Shown: positions 11,709 through 22,946 of the stretch, one piece after another | Layout: every line of letters begins with the position of its first letter | Numbering within the stretch: position 1 is the first letter of the stretch | DNA from: Serendipita indica DSM 11827 | Taxonomy: Eukaryota > Basidiomycota > Agaricomycetes > Sebacinales > Serendipitaceae | DNA: 64,000 nt | Direction of reading: 5' to 3' | NCBI GenBank assembly: GCA_910890315.1 | Contig: CAJVGD010000006.1 | Span: 1,240,001 to 1,304,000 of the forward strand | The notes under the pieces: model-generated | Databases searched by the model: none | Told to the model about the DNA's origin: nothing | Seen by the model: only the letters and a program-made list of their open reading frames with translations | Made by a program: the position numbers and the translations under genes

Positions 11709-12498
11709 AGTCGTGTAGGTAAATGCGCGCAAACTCGAAAGTGGTGAGGTGGGAAGAGAGGAGAGAGTTGGAGGGGAAGAAGAGCTCAGAGAGACGCTAT
11801 TTATGCTGTTTGGGGGCCGCTTGAGTACTGATCCGAGGAACTGGATGCGGTCTTGTCAGCTGGACAGCGGGTCGGATGGCTAGAAAAAGGATAAATGCAG
11901 CGTTAGATGATTATCCAATCAAAAGAGATGATAAAGAGGCAGAAATCCAGAGCCACAGGCACCGGATGTATGAAGTAGCCAGAAGAATATTATGCTGTGA
12001 CAAAAGACCGAGCATCGTGGCTCACCTGAAGTCAGATAACGATCAGGAAGAGGGACACGGTTAGATTGGGGCTCCAGGAATGTCGTAAGATGCACCGCGT
12101 TCCGGATATTTGGCCGAGTGCGGAGAGTGCGAGCGGCGCTGGATAGCAAGGTGACGCGGTAGAGGACAGTGAGAGGACGAGTTGTGGTTTGAGGAAAGAC
12201 TCCTTGTCAAACCCGAGCTGCTTATATGTGTCCGCCGTCGAAGTCTCTACAGCCTCTCCCCTTGGGAACATTCGAGCACAAGGGCACTGGTCCAGACATT
12301 GGCAAATTCTTCCGATGGTACGCGTTGTCACGTCAAAGAAGACATGGGTGTATGAATGGGCTACATAGGTCACGTAAATGCGGAGACCTATTGGCTTGCT
12401 CGGTGTGATGTGCAGTGATGAAAAACGTCGTCCGAAATAGGAATCTGCGACACAAAGAAAGCAATTGAGACTGTCAGAGATGTTTGCTTCTCGTGCGG
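11709..12498. other. Intergenic, no gene seen
   Basis: Upstream region of the DUF6593-like gene. A TATTTATG stretch near 11798 is a possible TATA-like element for it. I see no reading frame with family character; a minus-strand frame at 12032-12373 has no recognisable motif. Confidence 0.4.
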
Positions 12499-12840
12499 CT
12501 ACGGCACAACAAGCTCAGGGGTTCCATCCGAAAGCGGAGTTTCCCAAACGGCAACCTTGTCGGCCTTTGTCCTGTCGAACAAGGGCTTCCTCACCGGACC
12601 AGGAACGTCGGGAGCGTCGGTAGGACGTATTCCCGCCATTTCGTCGGTGTGAAATATCGAGTTGTGCTGGCGCTGTCGACGGCGACGGCGAAGACGACTG
12701 CGACGGAAGCTGTTGTTCTTTCGCTCGGAAGTATAAACAACTCCAAGAGCCCGAGCTTCTATTCTGTTCGCGCGAGACTGACGCTCAAACGCGAGTAGAT
12801 TTCGACCATGTTCGACCACGCAGACGCAGCCCTGGGCCAT
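12499..12840 (-). CDS. Doubtful small ORF, Arg-rich
   Basis: A 113-codon uninterrupted frame starting with ATG at 12840 (MAQGCVCVVEHGRN). It has a strongly basic middle (RRSRLRRRRRQRQ) and a Pro/Asp-rich C-terminus (GIRPTDAPDVPGPVRKPLF). I do not recognise it. The basic N-terminal half could be a mitochondrial presequence and the length would fit a small organellar ribosomal protein, but that is inference only and the frame could be chance in GC-rich sequence. Listed because it is the only credible frame between the DUF6593-like gene and uL11m. Confidence 0.25.
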   Translation of the reverse strand: MAQGCVCVVEHGRNLLAFERQSRANRIEARALGVVYTSERKNNSFRRSRLRRRRRQRQHNSIFHTDEMAGIRPTDAPDVPGPVRKPLFDRTKADKVAVWETPLSDGTPELVVP

Positions 12841-13221
12841 CCATTTGTGTGATCAGAGTGCAAATTGTCGACGAGACGCGAAATGGCATGATCGCAATGC
12901 CTACATAAACCTCGATCCGTGGCGATTGGGACGGTACCAGTCCTTGAAGCCAGTCCTACCCGTTTTGGCGAGGTCCAACTGGGCAGGTCCAGCGCTCAAC
13001 TGTGGATCCAACCCAGCCGTACAAACCGAGGCCCACCCTCGAGTAACATCAGGCTTTAACTTGTTTAATTGACAAGTCACATTTCGTCAGAGTGCTAGGC
13101 CAAGTTAGCAAAACGCTCTATTAGCGGTGGATGATGGACTCGGGGAATCCCGTATACATAGATGAGACTATGAATCGTTAATATTGTCATCTAAGAGCCA
13201 GTAACAGCATACCAGAAACAG
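12841..13221. other. Intergenic, no gene seen
   Basis: About 380 bp downstream of the uL11m stop codon. Nothing recognisable; probably the uL11m 3' UTR and spacer. Confidence 0.4.
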
Positions 13222-13718
13222 CTATAGCACAACCTTGAGACCAAGAGTTTTCGCCGTCGCGACTATACACCGCGCCATGCTCTCCAAGCTCATATTCATG
13301 CCTTTAACGTCCTCGTGTTTGATTTTGGCAATCTCGTAGATGTGTTTGACGCTAATAGTTCCGTTGGTCTCCTGTCCGGGCTTGCCAGTCCCCTTTTCGA
13401 TGCCTGCCGCCTTCTTCAGGAAGTACGTGGTCGAAGGAGACTTTGTGGTAAAAGTAAACGAGCGATCCGGAGCGACGATAATCTTTGTCGGGATCGCCAG
13501 CCCAGGCTCTATGTGCGCTGTCCGTGCATTGAACTCTTTGCAAAAGTCCATCGACTTGACTCCTTTTGCTCCCAATGCAGGTCCTACGGGTGGAGAAGGC
13601 GAAGCTTTACCCGCGGGGACAAGAAGCCTCTGTTTGAAAAACATCAAGGATCGCCCATTTCGAGGTTGAACGGGGTACGAACCACCATTGCAGCCTTTCC
13701 CAACTGCTTTCCAGCCAT
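13222..13718 (-). CDS. MRPL19: Mitochondrial large-subunit ribosomal protein uL11m
   Basis: Structural protein of the mitochondrial 54S ribosomal subunit stalk base that binds the GTPase-associated rRNA. Two exons: 13683-13718 encodes MAGKQLGKAAMV, and 13222-13629 encodes RLLVPAGKASPSPPVGPALG onward; the 53-bp intron has a GTTCGT donor and CAAACAG acceptor. This start gives the short leader usual for fungal uL11m, whereas reading upstream without splicing gives unrelated sequence. Family signatures visible: the Pro-rich PAGKASPSPPVGPALGAKG, MDFCKEFNART, DRSFTFTTKSPSTTYFLKKA and the C-terminal rRNA-binding MARCIVATAKTLGL. About 147 residues, ending at the TAG at 13222-13224. Its ATG lies 93 bp from the divergent aminopeptidase ATG, so the two probably share a promoter. 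Confidence 0.92.
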
Positions 13719-13811
13719 ATTTCCGGTAGTTATACCCGCTTATCTCGCTCGCACAATGCTCAGCCGTTGCTCTTCTAGGCTTGCTCCTGACAACAACTTT
13801 GAGTTTTCGTG

Positions 13812-15966
13812 ATGAAGGCCCAAGTCGCACTCTTGTTGACTGCTTTGCACTTTTCGTATGCTGTTCCAACCGGACAGACGATTCTTTCTCCCGTTCACGA
13901 CTCGATAAACCGGGGACGGTTGGTGTTCGAGAACAAGTTGGCGTCTCTACCGCACTCCTGGCCCGGCATCGAATTGGACCTCAACCAGCGTCGTCTGGTT
14001 CAATTTGAAGACTCTGAGCCTGTCTGGATTACCGAGTTGGAAAAGGTGAGGAATGCGCAGTCGACATACGCGGCGTGCTCGTCAGCCCAGCACACGGTCC
14101 ATGTGACTGACCCATGGGTAGATCTATGCCAAAGCCTCTGGTGCAAAGTTCTTTGATATGTTGGTCTCTATACTCCTATAGACAAGTTCCGGACTCATTG
14201 GGCGGACAGTACGGATACTCAGCCGAGCACCGCGTTCCATACCGTCGATTCCAAACCGTACCCAAAGCCCAACTGCTCAGATACTGTGCAAGAGGTCATT
14301 TCGTACTTGTCGACGAAAGGTCCCAAGAGCAACCTCGCAACATTTACGAGCTTCCGCACCCGATGTACGCGCTCTCCTATGCCGATGGCTTGACTAATTC
14401 CCGACCAGATTATCGAAGCGACGTATGTTTAACCTAGTGATACTCACATAGCGCTCACCTTGTGCCAAGACTGGAAAGCAGTCCCAAGAGTGGCTCCTTG
14501 GCCGGATTTACGAGGTAAAAAGGCGTCGCTTTTAGGAGTAGTCCTCATGCTTTATAGATTACGTCAGCTGCCTCGACTCGGGACGACATCGACATTGCGG
14601 AATTTGCGCACAGCTGGGGACAAAACTCAATTGTTGGTCGCGTTGACTCTTGATGGTGTATCTCACCGCGTATAGATCGCAAAGATTCCAGGGACAAATC
14701 CCAGCGGTAGCATCATCATCTCGTACGCCGTTCTATTCTCTCCTGACCATTCTAACCATCATCAACAGCGCACATCAAGACAGGTACGCTTACAGCCAAC
14801 TCTGTCACATCTCTAACATCTTGTTAGTATAAATACGTGGCCATTCTTCCCGGCTCCTGGTGCGGATGACGATGTTCGTTTGCTTGTCACTCGCTCGTCG
14901 CATGCTGATGGAGTTCATCAGGGTTCTGGAACTGTGACCATTCTTGAGGCATACCGAGTTCTTCTGGAGGCTGGATTCAAGCCAAAGAATGACATCGAAT
15001 TCCACTGGTGCGTTGGCAAGCCTCGATAGATCTAATGCTGAAGACGTGACAGGTATTCTGCAGAGGTAAGCAGACGAATCAGATGTAGGGCGACCTAACT
15101 TGGCTGTCTCTTTATAGGAGGGTGGTAAGTGTCTGGCTCTGTACCAGGCGTGACTCATCTGTGCTAGGTCTTCTCGGCTCTCAAGCAGTAGCAACAGACT
15201 ACAGGCAGAACAAGGCAAAGGTCTTGGCTCAGATTCAGGTGAACTCCTTTGTGATCTGTCAGGACTCGTCGCTCAACGTTGCGCTATAGTTTGACATGAC
15301 TGCGTTTGTCAAAAAGGGAACACGAGAGGAAGTCGGTGTGATTACAGACTATGTTGACCCAAAGTGCGTCTGCTGTGGGCTCTCATCGTTGATCTAACAG
15401 TCTGCATTCACCAGCGTTGTCAAGTTTGTCCAACAACTTATCAAGGCCTACCTGAGTATCCCATATGTCGAGACCAAGTGCGGGTATGTAACAGCTTCAT
15501 AGTTGCGTGCTGTCTTGCTGAATAATTACAGATATGCGTGCTCTGACCAGTAAGGCTGCAATGGCCCAGATGGATCAAATCTGATCCTTCGTTAGCGCTT
15601 CATGGTCCAAGAATGGCTACCCATCTTCCTTTGCAATCGGTAACCTTCTGAAACCCAGAGATTGCGCAGGGACACTGATCAACGACTAACAGAGAGCTCG
15701 TTTGAGAATTCAAACCATGACATCCACTCGACACGCGAGTAAGTGTTACTCTTTCCAAAATTGTCGCTCGCTAGTCGGTCTATCCCGTTTACACGGTGTA
15801 CCGACGAGCACAATGTCTCGTCTTTCTCCCTCCATTCTCGTCATCGCCCACTCACTCACTCGCTCACAGTACGATGGATCTGCCCGAGTTTTCGTTTGAG
15901 CACATGCTCGAGTTTTCCAAGCTCGCAGTGGCCTTTGCGATCGAACTTGCCGACTACAAGCCATAA
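13812..15966 (+). CDS. Secreted or vacuolar M28 leucine aminopeptidase
   Basis: Zinc exopeptidase that removes N-terminal hydrophobic residues from peptides. The ATG at 13812 begins a signal peptide ([20 protein letters not shown]). The gene has about ten short introns and I followed the core rather than every junction. All five zinc ligand sites of family M28 appear: AHQD (His), GADDDGSGT (Asp, split by an intron inside the motif), SAEEGGLLGS (catalytic Glu and ligand Glu), VITDYVDP (Asp) and CSDHASW (His). The end reads [26 protein letters not shown] followed by TAA at 15964-15966, the usual C-terminus of fungal LAP1-like enzymes. N-terminal exons between about 14040 and 14600 are less certain. 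Head-to-head with uL11m; convergent with the first GH128 gene. Confidence 0.88.
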
Positions 15967-16531
15967 TCCGGCCCCTTACCTGTCCGTTTGTTATTCTACG
16001 AGCACGAGCGTGCTTGAAAGGAGAGGGCATGTGCTGCCGACTGCCGGGGCCCAGTTCTTGCATGTATGCCGATTCGTGTTAATGACATGTTTTCTATACG
16101 TCAACTTGAATCCGGTTGCCATCATCAGGCATCAAATGGGTTCGCGTGCGTGTCACTCTTGGCCCGTCAATCTTCCGCCGTCCCCGCGCACAGCATATCT
16201 CAATTTCTCTCTCACATCATTACGAAATGCGGACTCTTAAAGTTTATAATCGAGGGCCACTGATACGGCTCGCGCTTCAAAGGACAAGCGGAAGCAAGAA
16301 CATGCAAGAAAGAAGGGGGGTTTAGATTGCAACACATATAATAGAACATCCAAGGAGCATTGCAAAGTCTTCCTTGCTAGAGTAAAAGATAGGCAGTCAG
16401 GGCGCGAAGACCAGGAGGCGTGATTAGGTATCGGGAGGCTAGTGGGGGAGGAGAATGAGAGAGGGATGCGTCCATCTTGCGGGAAGAGGTACACCAATGG
16501 ATGATATATCTCATACAAGGTTGCTCGACAC
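15967..16531. other. Convergent 3' intergenic stretch
   Basis: Holds the 3' ends of the converging aminopeptidase and GH128 genes. No gene or repeat recognised. Confidence 0.4.
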
Positions 16532-17727
16532 TTAGGACCAGAGGTACATCGAGCCGAGCGAGTTGGCGTTACCGCTTCCGGGGTCGATAAGGCGGACACC
16601 TTCGTTTGCTCCTCCCAAGTCATTGACGAAACCGAACGGAGCATAGATGTCAATTGCCCAGTGACTATTGAGGAAGGCGATAGCCTGAGCAGCAAACGAT
16701 CCTTGGTCGATGCTGCACGGGACGTATGGGAAGAGCTATCATGCCGCATCAATAAGCGAGACGAGAAGAAGCAAAACGACGAGGCACATACCGTGCAGCC
16801 AAACTCGGTGAGCCAGATGTGACGACCGCCAAAGCGACCGGACATGTCGTTGATATAGTTCCTGAGCGAGTCGAAATCGGTTCCATACCAGTGAAGAGAG
16901 ATCGCGTCTGGCTTCTCCCAATCCCCGAGCGAGTTGTAAAAGTCGACAATCCAGCGGGTGCCCTCGGGGGAAGACGTGACGGAGGGGGAGAGGAGTTTGA
17001 TACCCCTGTTACGAAGGGGGAGAGCGTGCTGGCGCCAGAGAGCGACGGCCGTTCCGACGTCGACGTTGGCTTGTCCTGGTTCGTTGGCCCTAAACGATTT
17101 ATAAGCATCCAATAGGCAGTAGAATGAGATGTCACGACTTACTCGTTCAAAAAGGCGATCCAGGGGTAGTTTCTGTCGGGCCTGTTGACAACGTTTGCGT
17201 AAAAGCCGTCGAGGTTGCCCAAACGGGAGACCATGGGCACATAGATCAAGCCGGGGATATCATAGGGTCCACGGTTGGATGCATCCCAGTTGTACGTGAT
17301 GCACGTACGGGGGGAGACCAAGCGGGAAGCATCGACATTCCACTCGGCGGCGAGACCGAGCTTTTTATCACCGCAGACGGCACCTCCAATGGGTGGTGGC
17401 GTATAGGTATTTCCACCACCATTGTTATTGTTCCACCGTTGTTGTTATTGTTGTTATTGTTGTTGTTCCCGTCGTTGCTATTGCCGGTCGGGGCAGGAGG
17501 GCCGAGGACGAGGACGAAGAAGCTCCAGGAGCGTTTTGAGCAAGGCAACGCTTACGATGACGATGAGAGACGCGCTTGCGCAACTGGCCGTGATGGTTTG
17601 CGGACATTCCCACGTGCGGGTGTCGGGCGGAAAGGCCGTTGGCGACGAGGGGCGTCGCGTCTGCCTGCGCCGTGAGGACTGAAACGGCGAGGAGAGCGGC
17701 CGAAAGCAGAGAGTTGAAGAGCGTCAT
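16532..17727 (-). CDS. Secreted GH128 glucan hydrolase (Asl1-like), copy A
   Basis: Glyco_hydro_cc/GH128 enzyme, a family acting on beta-1,3-glucan of fungal walls. The ATG at 17727 starts a signal peptide (MTLFNSLLSAALLAVSVL), then a propeptide with a dibasic Kex2-like site (RKRCLAQN). A Ser/Asn linker leads to the TIM-barrel: KLGLAAEWN, CITYNWDA, YPWIAFLNEANEPGQA (likely acid/base Glu), PDAISLHWYG and HIWLTEFGCT (likely nucleophile Glu). It ends NSLGSMYLWS, stop at 16532. The linker around 17400-17530 is encoded by an AAC/AAT microsatellite, and the parts before, inside and after it lie in three different frames; a 38-bp GT-AG intron could explain one change but I cannot place the second. 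This may be real small introns, repeat-length variation or an assembly error. Paralogue of 18819-20074. Confidence 0.82.
17400..17480. repeat. AAC/AAT trinucleotide microsatellite
   Basis: Imperfect tandem GTT/ATT triplets on the plus strand (GTTGTTGTTATTGTTGTTATT and similar), coding for an Asn run in the linker of GH128 copy A. Trinucleotide runs of this kind vary in length between strains and are prone to assembly error; the reading frame of the gene changes across it. Confidence 0.8.
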
Positions 17728-18818
17728 TGGGCCGTGTGAGGACAACTAGCGATAAGGCGACGAGGTTGTTGTTGTACTGTAGGGTCTGTTTTTGAGGCGA
17801 CGGGAGCAGACGATTACCGACGGAAAGTCGAGTACAGAGTGCTCAGAGTGTCTTTAAACGAGTGTAGACGCTGTTAGCAGGCGGTAGAGCGAGGAAAACG
17901 AGCGCAGAGGCGAGTCGCCGGTCGTGGAAGAGAACAAGATGCGTGCTTGGCACCCATTCCCGAGATCAATCTCCGCCCGACAGGACGGCGCTTGGGCCAA
18001 GAGAAGTGCCTTTAAAAGTGAATAAAAGTCACTGAGAATACTCTTGGAGTGTTACAAGGCGCCAGGAGCCTGTCTGGCTGGTAAAACGGCCCAATATCCC
18101 CTGCAGACTGCAGTATACAGTCCAAGCTCGAGTAAAAAGTTGGTACACATCAACTTTACAACACTTTGTTCTCACTCATCACCAAGGTGGCCACCGGAGA
18201 TGACATCGGCGTCGGAGCGATCTGCGCAATTAACAGTTAATCTAGTCACTAATAGCTTTTCAGTTTACACCTGAGCTCAGACCTTGGCATTGGGTCTCCT
18301 TCTGAGCCCTGACTTTCGATCCAAATTTGGCCCGCTTTCCGCGGCATCCTGATCGATCGAGTGACCATAATTAATTTCTCACAACACACACGCACACAAA
18401 AAGTAATGTGAAAGGACCTCGGTCCATCAAGTCTATTGAGCACCAAAAAAGAGAGAGAGAGAGTAAGTGTTTAAAGAGCGTGGCAGGTGCTATTCGACCC
18501 AAGGAACCGCGCAATACATGCGCAGAAAGGACATCAAAACGTAGATAAAATCAGAAATGATTAGAGGGAATAATGACTAGGTCGTCATATACCAACCGCA
18601 GCCGTTTTTGCGGCGATGAGGCGGAGGGAAGGGGGAGGAGAGAGAGAGGGGCGTGAGGAGGAAGAATGCTTGTTCAAAAACAAAGTGACTTTGATCATCT
18701 ATCCAAAGGCTGACGAGCGATACGACCGCCAGCGATCACTCGAGCACTCGCGCCGTTGGAGACTGGAGACGGGAAACCCCCCGTCTCATAATCATCACGT
18801 CGCACGGTGCATGATCGC
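17728..18818. other. Intergenic, 1.1 kb, with purine-rich tracts
   Basis: Upstream region of GH128 copy A and downstream region of copy B. It holds a short GA repeat near 18449-18464 (GAGAGAGAGAGAG) and a G/A-rich tract near 18616-18665. No coding frame with family character. Promoter elements of copy A should lie at the left end of this stretch, but I see no clear TATA box. Confidence 0.4.
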
Positions 18819-20074
18819 TCAGTAGCTGAGCCACATCCTGGCAAGGTCATTGGGCCATCCACCGTCGTAGATGAGACGGCTGGCATAGTTGACGCCGCTC
18901 AGTGTGTTCACAAAGCCAAATGGACAGGCAACGACGACATAGTCGAGGCTGTTGATGATGGCCTTTGCAGCCGCAGCAAACGCGAAGACGTCCATCGGGC
19001 AGCTGTTAGTGCCAAAGTCCTGTAATCGTCGTCAGTGTGGGAAAAAAGTTATGACACGATGAAGACGCACGTTGCACGCAAACTCGGTGAGCCAGATAGG
19101 CTTGCCGAAGCGGTTGTGCACCTTTTCGAGCCAGTTGCGGAGGTCATCTGGGCTCGTACCGTACCAGTGGGTGGCAATCGCATCAGGCTGCTCATGGCCG
19201 CCCAGGGTGTTCATCCAGTTTTGCATCCAGTCGAGTCCGCCATCGGTGTTGGTGGTCGAGGGCGAAACGAGACCAGTTCCCCTATACCTCAGAGGCATAA
19301 AGTTTTCTCTCCAGAGCTGTGCAGCCCATCCAATGTCCATGTAATCGCCGTCACCAGCAGCTTGGCCACGCTGGTTGACCCTGGAAGACGGTTAAGGATG
19401 TGGTAAGGGGGAGTTCGAGGATGAGACATACTCGTTGAAGCCAAGGGCCCACGGATAGTGGGTTCCGCTGTTCAAGACATTGTTTTGGAACTCGTTGACA
19501 TTGTTCCAGTCTCCGCGAGCCAACATGGGCCAGTACTGAAGGTTGCCGAGCTGGTTCGGGTCCGGAGGATAGGCAGCCCAGTTGTAGACACCGCACGCGT
19601 TTCCACGGAAGGCGGCGAGGTTGTCAGCCAACATCCACTAAAAATTTTGTGTCAGTGATGACAATAAAAAAACACTGGAGGTTTTTTTGTTCTTACCTCC
19701 ATGGCGATACCAATCTTGGTGTTGGTGTTACCGCACACCCAGCTGCTCACTTGGCCTCCACCGCCGTTGTTTCCGCCCGTGTTGCCAGTGTTGCCGGTGC
19801 TTCCACCATTGTTATTTCCGGTGTCGGTGGGCGTGGGGTTGGAGGCAGACGAAGTGGTGCCAGGGTTATTCTGGGCCAGGCAACGTTTGCGTTGCTTGTG
19901 CAGGTTTCGCTTGCGCTTGATGATACCTCCGTGGTTTGGTGAGATACCTGGGGCAGCGTGACGGGCAGAAAGTCCGTGTGCAGGAGCGGCCAAAGCTGCG
20001 ACGGGGGTGACTGCCTGGGAGAGAATCGTAAACGCGACGGCGGACGAGGCGACGACGGCCTTGAGGAGCGTCAT
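18819..20074 (-). CDS. Secreted GH128 glucan hydrolase (Asl1-like), copy B
   Basis: Same family and architecture as the neighbour at 16532-17727. The ATG at 20074 starts MTLLKAVVASSAVAFTILSQ (signal peptide). A propeptide contains LSARHAAPG and the RKRCLAQN dibasic site shared with copy A, then a Gly/Asn/Ser/Thr linker (GNNNGGSTGNTGNTGGNN) that here stays in frame. Catalytic-core landmarks: NTKIGIAMEW, YPWALGFNEVNQRGQA (acid/base Glu; the GA|G codon is split by an intron with a GTATGT donor), PDAIATHWYG and IWLTEFACN (nucleophile). It ends NDLARMWLSY, TGA at 18819-18821. About 350 residues. The shared propeptide and matching intron after the acid/base Glu show that the two copies arose by duplication, but the barrels have diverged considerably, so the duplication is not recent. 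Confidence 0.87.
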
Positions 20075-20813
20075 GGATGAAATTTTTCTGGGAATATGTA
20101 CGATAAAAGCGAGCGTAGGTGGGCCGTCGGGCACTTGTAGAATCGAGGACGGAGGAAGAGGAAGGAGACAAGCTTGGAGGGCCGTGGCGGTGCTATTGCG
20201 AGGGCCCTTGAAGGGGGTTTTGGGTTGCTGCTGCCGAACCTTGGCGCCGACTAGCTCGTGTTTTGGGAAAGAAATGTTTGGAAAATTGATTCATCTGACG
20301 GTCGATGCACTTCTCATATCTGCTCTGCTAGCTGGTACGCTCCTCTTTTTCCTCGTTTTTTTACGACTTTGTTTATGTGCCGATAAAGGGATCAAGCGCA
20401 ACACCGGAATAACGTAAGCCTGTTTTAGATATCAACGCTCGGGCTTCTTACATTTGTCTCCCCCCTTTGAGCCCGTCGCTTGACGTCGTGCCCAACAAAG
20501 ACCTCCGAGGTGAAACAGATGCCACCGCCAAAAGTATCCGCTGACCCCCCCGTCTGGTAGCACTCCTCTCGTCCTATCTCGAGGCTGGTGAATATGCTTT
20601 CGATTTCACCGTAGTCTTTCTATCACGCTCTCGCTATTTTCGACGTCAGCGATAAATGACATGAGTTCCCGGTCTCCGGCCATGGCAACCATTGAGCTCC
20701 AATATCCAGATTTATCTCTTCCATCTGCACGCCGCAGCACCTCGACTAGCTTCTATGGTCCTTTCCCACCCTAACATGAACGCTCGCATATTCTGCAATA
20801 GAATCAACTCCAT
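20075..20813. other. Intergenic, about 740 bp
   Basis: Upstream region of GH128 copy B and 3' flank of the Cdt2-like gene. No gene or repeat recognised. Confidence 0.4.
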
Positions 20814-22779
20814 TTATTCTACCCATCGCCAGTGCCACTCGCTGTCCTTTTGGTCCTCTCTGCATGCCCGAGCTTGGTCCGCGTCTGCTCGCCATACACT
20901 GACCACTTCTTCCGAGCACAGTGCAATCTAAACAACCCAAAAGTAAGATCATGTTAGACAAGTCCAGTAGAAAACCCCCAACGTACCGTGTCTGGCATTG
21001 CCCAGCTAACGGCAGTCACCTCGGATTCAGGACGGCTACTTTCGGTTCGCACGATGACAGGTCTTCGATCAACCACGACATCGCTTTTACCCGAAATATC
21101 GAACAACGCCGCATATCCACTCCCTCCCCCGGTCGCCAGCCACCGTCCGCAGGCGCTGGTCGAGAGTTTGCAGAAAAATGAGATTCCACTCCCTTTGCTG
21201 GTAGGATCAGAGCTAAATGCACCAGGATGCGCTTCCAATGTCGACGTCAGGTACGGATAGACCATTGCGTCCGTACACAAGCCATAGATCAAACTATTGT
21301 CCGACCCTCCACAGACAATGCTCGTAATACCCCGACTTCGTTTCGAGCCGGTAAACGTCATCGTCGGGTCCGAACAAGTCTCCTCGACTGACTGTTTAGC
21401 AGAACGGAGAGAGCGGAGGTCCCATTTGAGCAACACCCTGGACGAAACCTAATGAGCAATTTCATCTCGAGAACGGGTTTCTCCTACTCACCCGTCCGAG
21501 GATCCAGAAGAGACCAGATGGCGAGGTGTATTCGGAAGATGGAGGATGGAAGTCACGCTCTTTGAGGTCGAGTACTATTTCAAACCCGGTCAGCCACATC
21601 CGCCCCACGACAAATGAAACGCGGACGAACTGGCACGTTGCGTTTCCGACGCCCTTGGGGGTTGTGCGCTTGCTTTATCACCAGGACCGGGGCGACTTTC
21701 GCTAAACCACAGGTACGCGATCAATCCTTTTTGCGCTAACGGTTACGAGGTAGGCACACATACAGTCATATGCGCCCGCATGCAACCTCGTATCCCAGAC
21801 GTGAATATTCCCGTCCCGTCCCGCAGTCGTGAGCAGGGCTGCAGAGCCCGTGTCAATTGCTGGAGAGCGCGGGGGATTCAGACTGCGCACCATGATCGTT
21901 GGGGTCCCAAGCAATTGTTTTGATGGCAGCCGTGTGCCCATGAAACTGTAACAGTGCCGTTTGCGTTTCCACGTCGAAAATGCCCAGCGTTGCGTCGCAT
22001 GCAGCCGCCTAAAAAGTCTCTCGTGTTAGACAGTATTGCAAATATAAAGGCATTACTCACGATATGCTTGTCGTCATTTCGCCACTGGACATCAAAGATG
22101 GCGCCAGCGGGTGCGGCTTGGATGTGCACTGGAGTGGCTAGAAATGTGTCAGCAAGGCCCAAAGTTATCATTGAGCACCTACGTGCTGTTCCCCCTTTGC
22201 GCCTTGCCGTGTCGACAAGCTCTACCGCCCCGTCGTCTGTCGTAACGGCGAGGATAGAACCTTTGCCGTGCTTTGCCGCTATCAGATTGTTAGATAGTAC
22301 CAGATTGAGAACCCTTGTCGTACAATTACTATATGAGCATGAGACTACAGGGCTGATGTGACCTCGTTCGTTGCGGAATACATGACGGTCGGACGTCGTG
22401 GACGATACAAAAGATTCAAGAACCTGACGCGACGAGACTAGAGATTGAATCAAAAATGAGCAAACGATTCAGATTGACGCGTCGCCGAGCGCATACCTGG
22501 AGCAGCCTCTGGGCGCGATAAACAAAGGCTGGCCTGTCGGATTCGATGGAGCGTTCCACCGCGCGTTCTGGGTTTGACGGGCGCGTGTACTTTTTCTAGC
22601 TGAACCGTTTGGGATTTTAAACGTGGTGAGGAAGGCTGCGGGAGATTTGACGCGTCGAGGAGCGCGTCGTGTTCCTCTGTCTGGCGACGCGTGCGCTTTC
22701 TATCAGTAACAGGAGCACGACGCGGGGCATTTGTGAGATCGGAAAAGATTTGACGTGTTGTAGAGTTTGTAGACGCCAT
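20814..22779 (-). CDS. cdt2: Cdt2/DTL-like WD40 substrate receptor of CRL4
   Basis: WD40 adaptor that brings substrates on PCNA to the Cul4-Ddb1 ubiquitin ligase during S phase and after DNA damage (family knowledge). The start is the ATG at 22779 (MASTNSTTRQIFSDLTNAPR); the frame is open further upstream but has no earlier ATG. A basic, Arg-rich N-terminus is followed by WD blades: GSILAVTTDDGAVELVD, AGAIFDVQWRNDDKHI, ACDATLGIFDVETQ, GHTAAIKTIAWDP, AALLTTAGRDGNIHVWDTR and LLKWDLRSLRSAK. The two WDxR motifs are DDB1-binding DWD boxes, and the long insertion between blades is usual for Cdt2. The last exon joins as PDTIALCSEEVVSVWRADAD and ends HWRWVE, TAA at 20814-20816. Middle junctions near 21600-21700 are approximate. 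Confidence 0.85.
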
Positions 22780-22946
22780 GACTGCTGGGTCCAAGCGGAG
22801 TTGACACGGTGCTCCACCCTCACCACCAAAATTCAGATCAACAGGCACTCATAAAAGTAGTTCCAATAAATGGAAATACAACACTAGATTCCGACTTTCT
22901 GGCCTGATAGGCCTAATAATCATCCAGATGTGCCTCCTTGCCCAAA

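Noticed and set aside
18449-18665. GA-rich tracts as a transposon end or origin
   Set aside because: No inverted repeats, target duplications or coding sequence nearby; simple low-complexity DNA.
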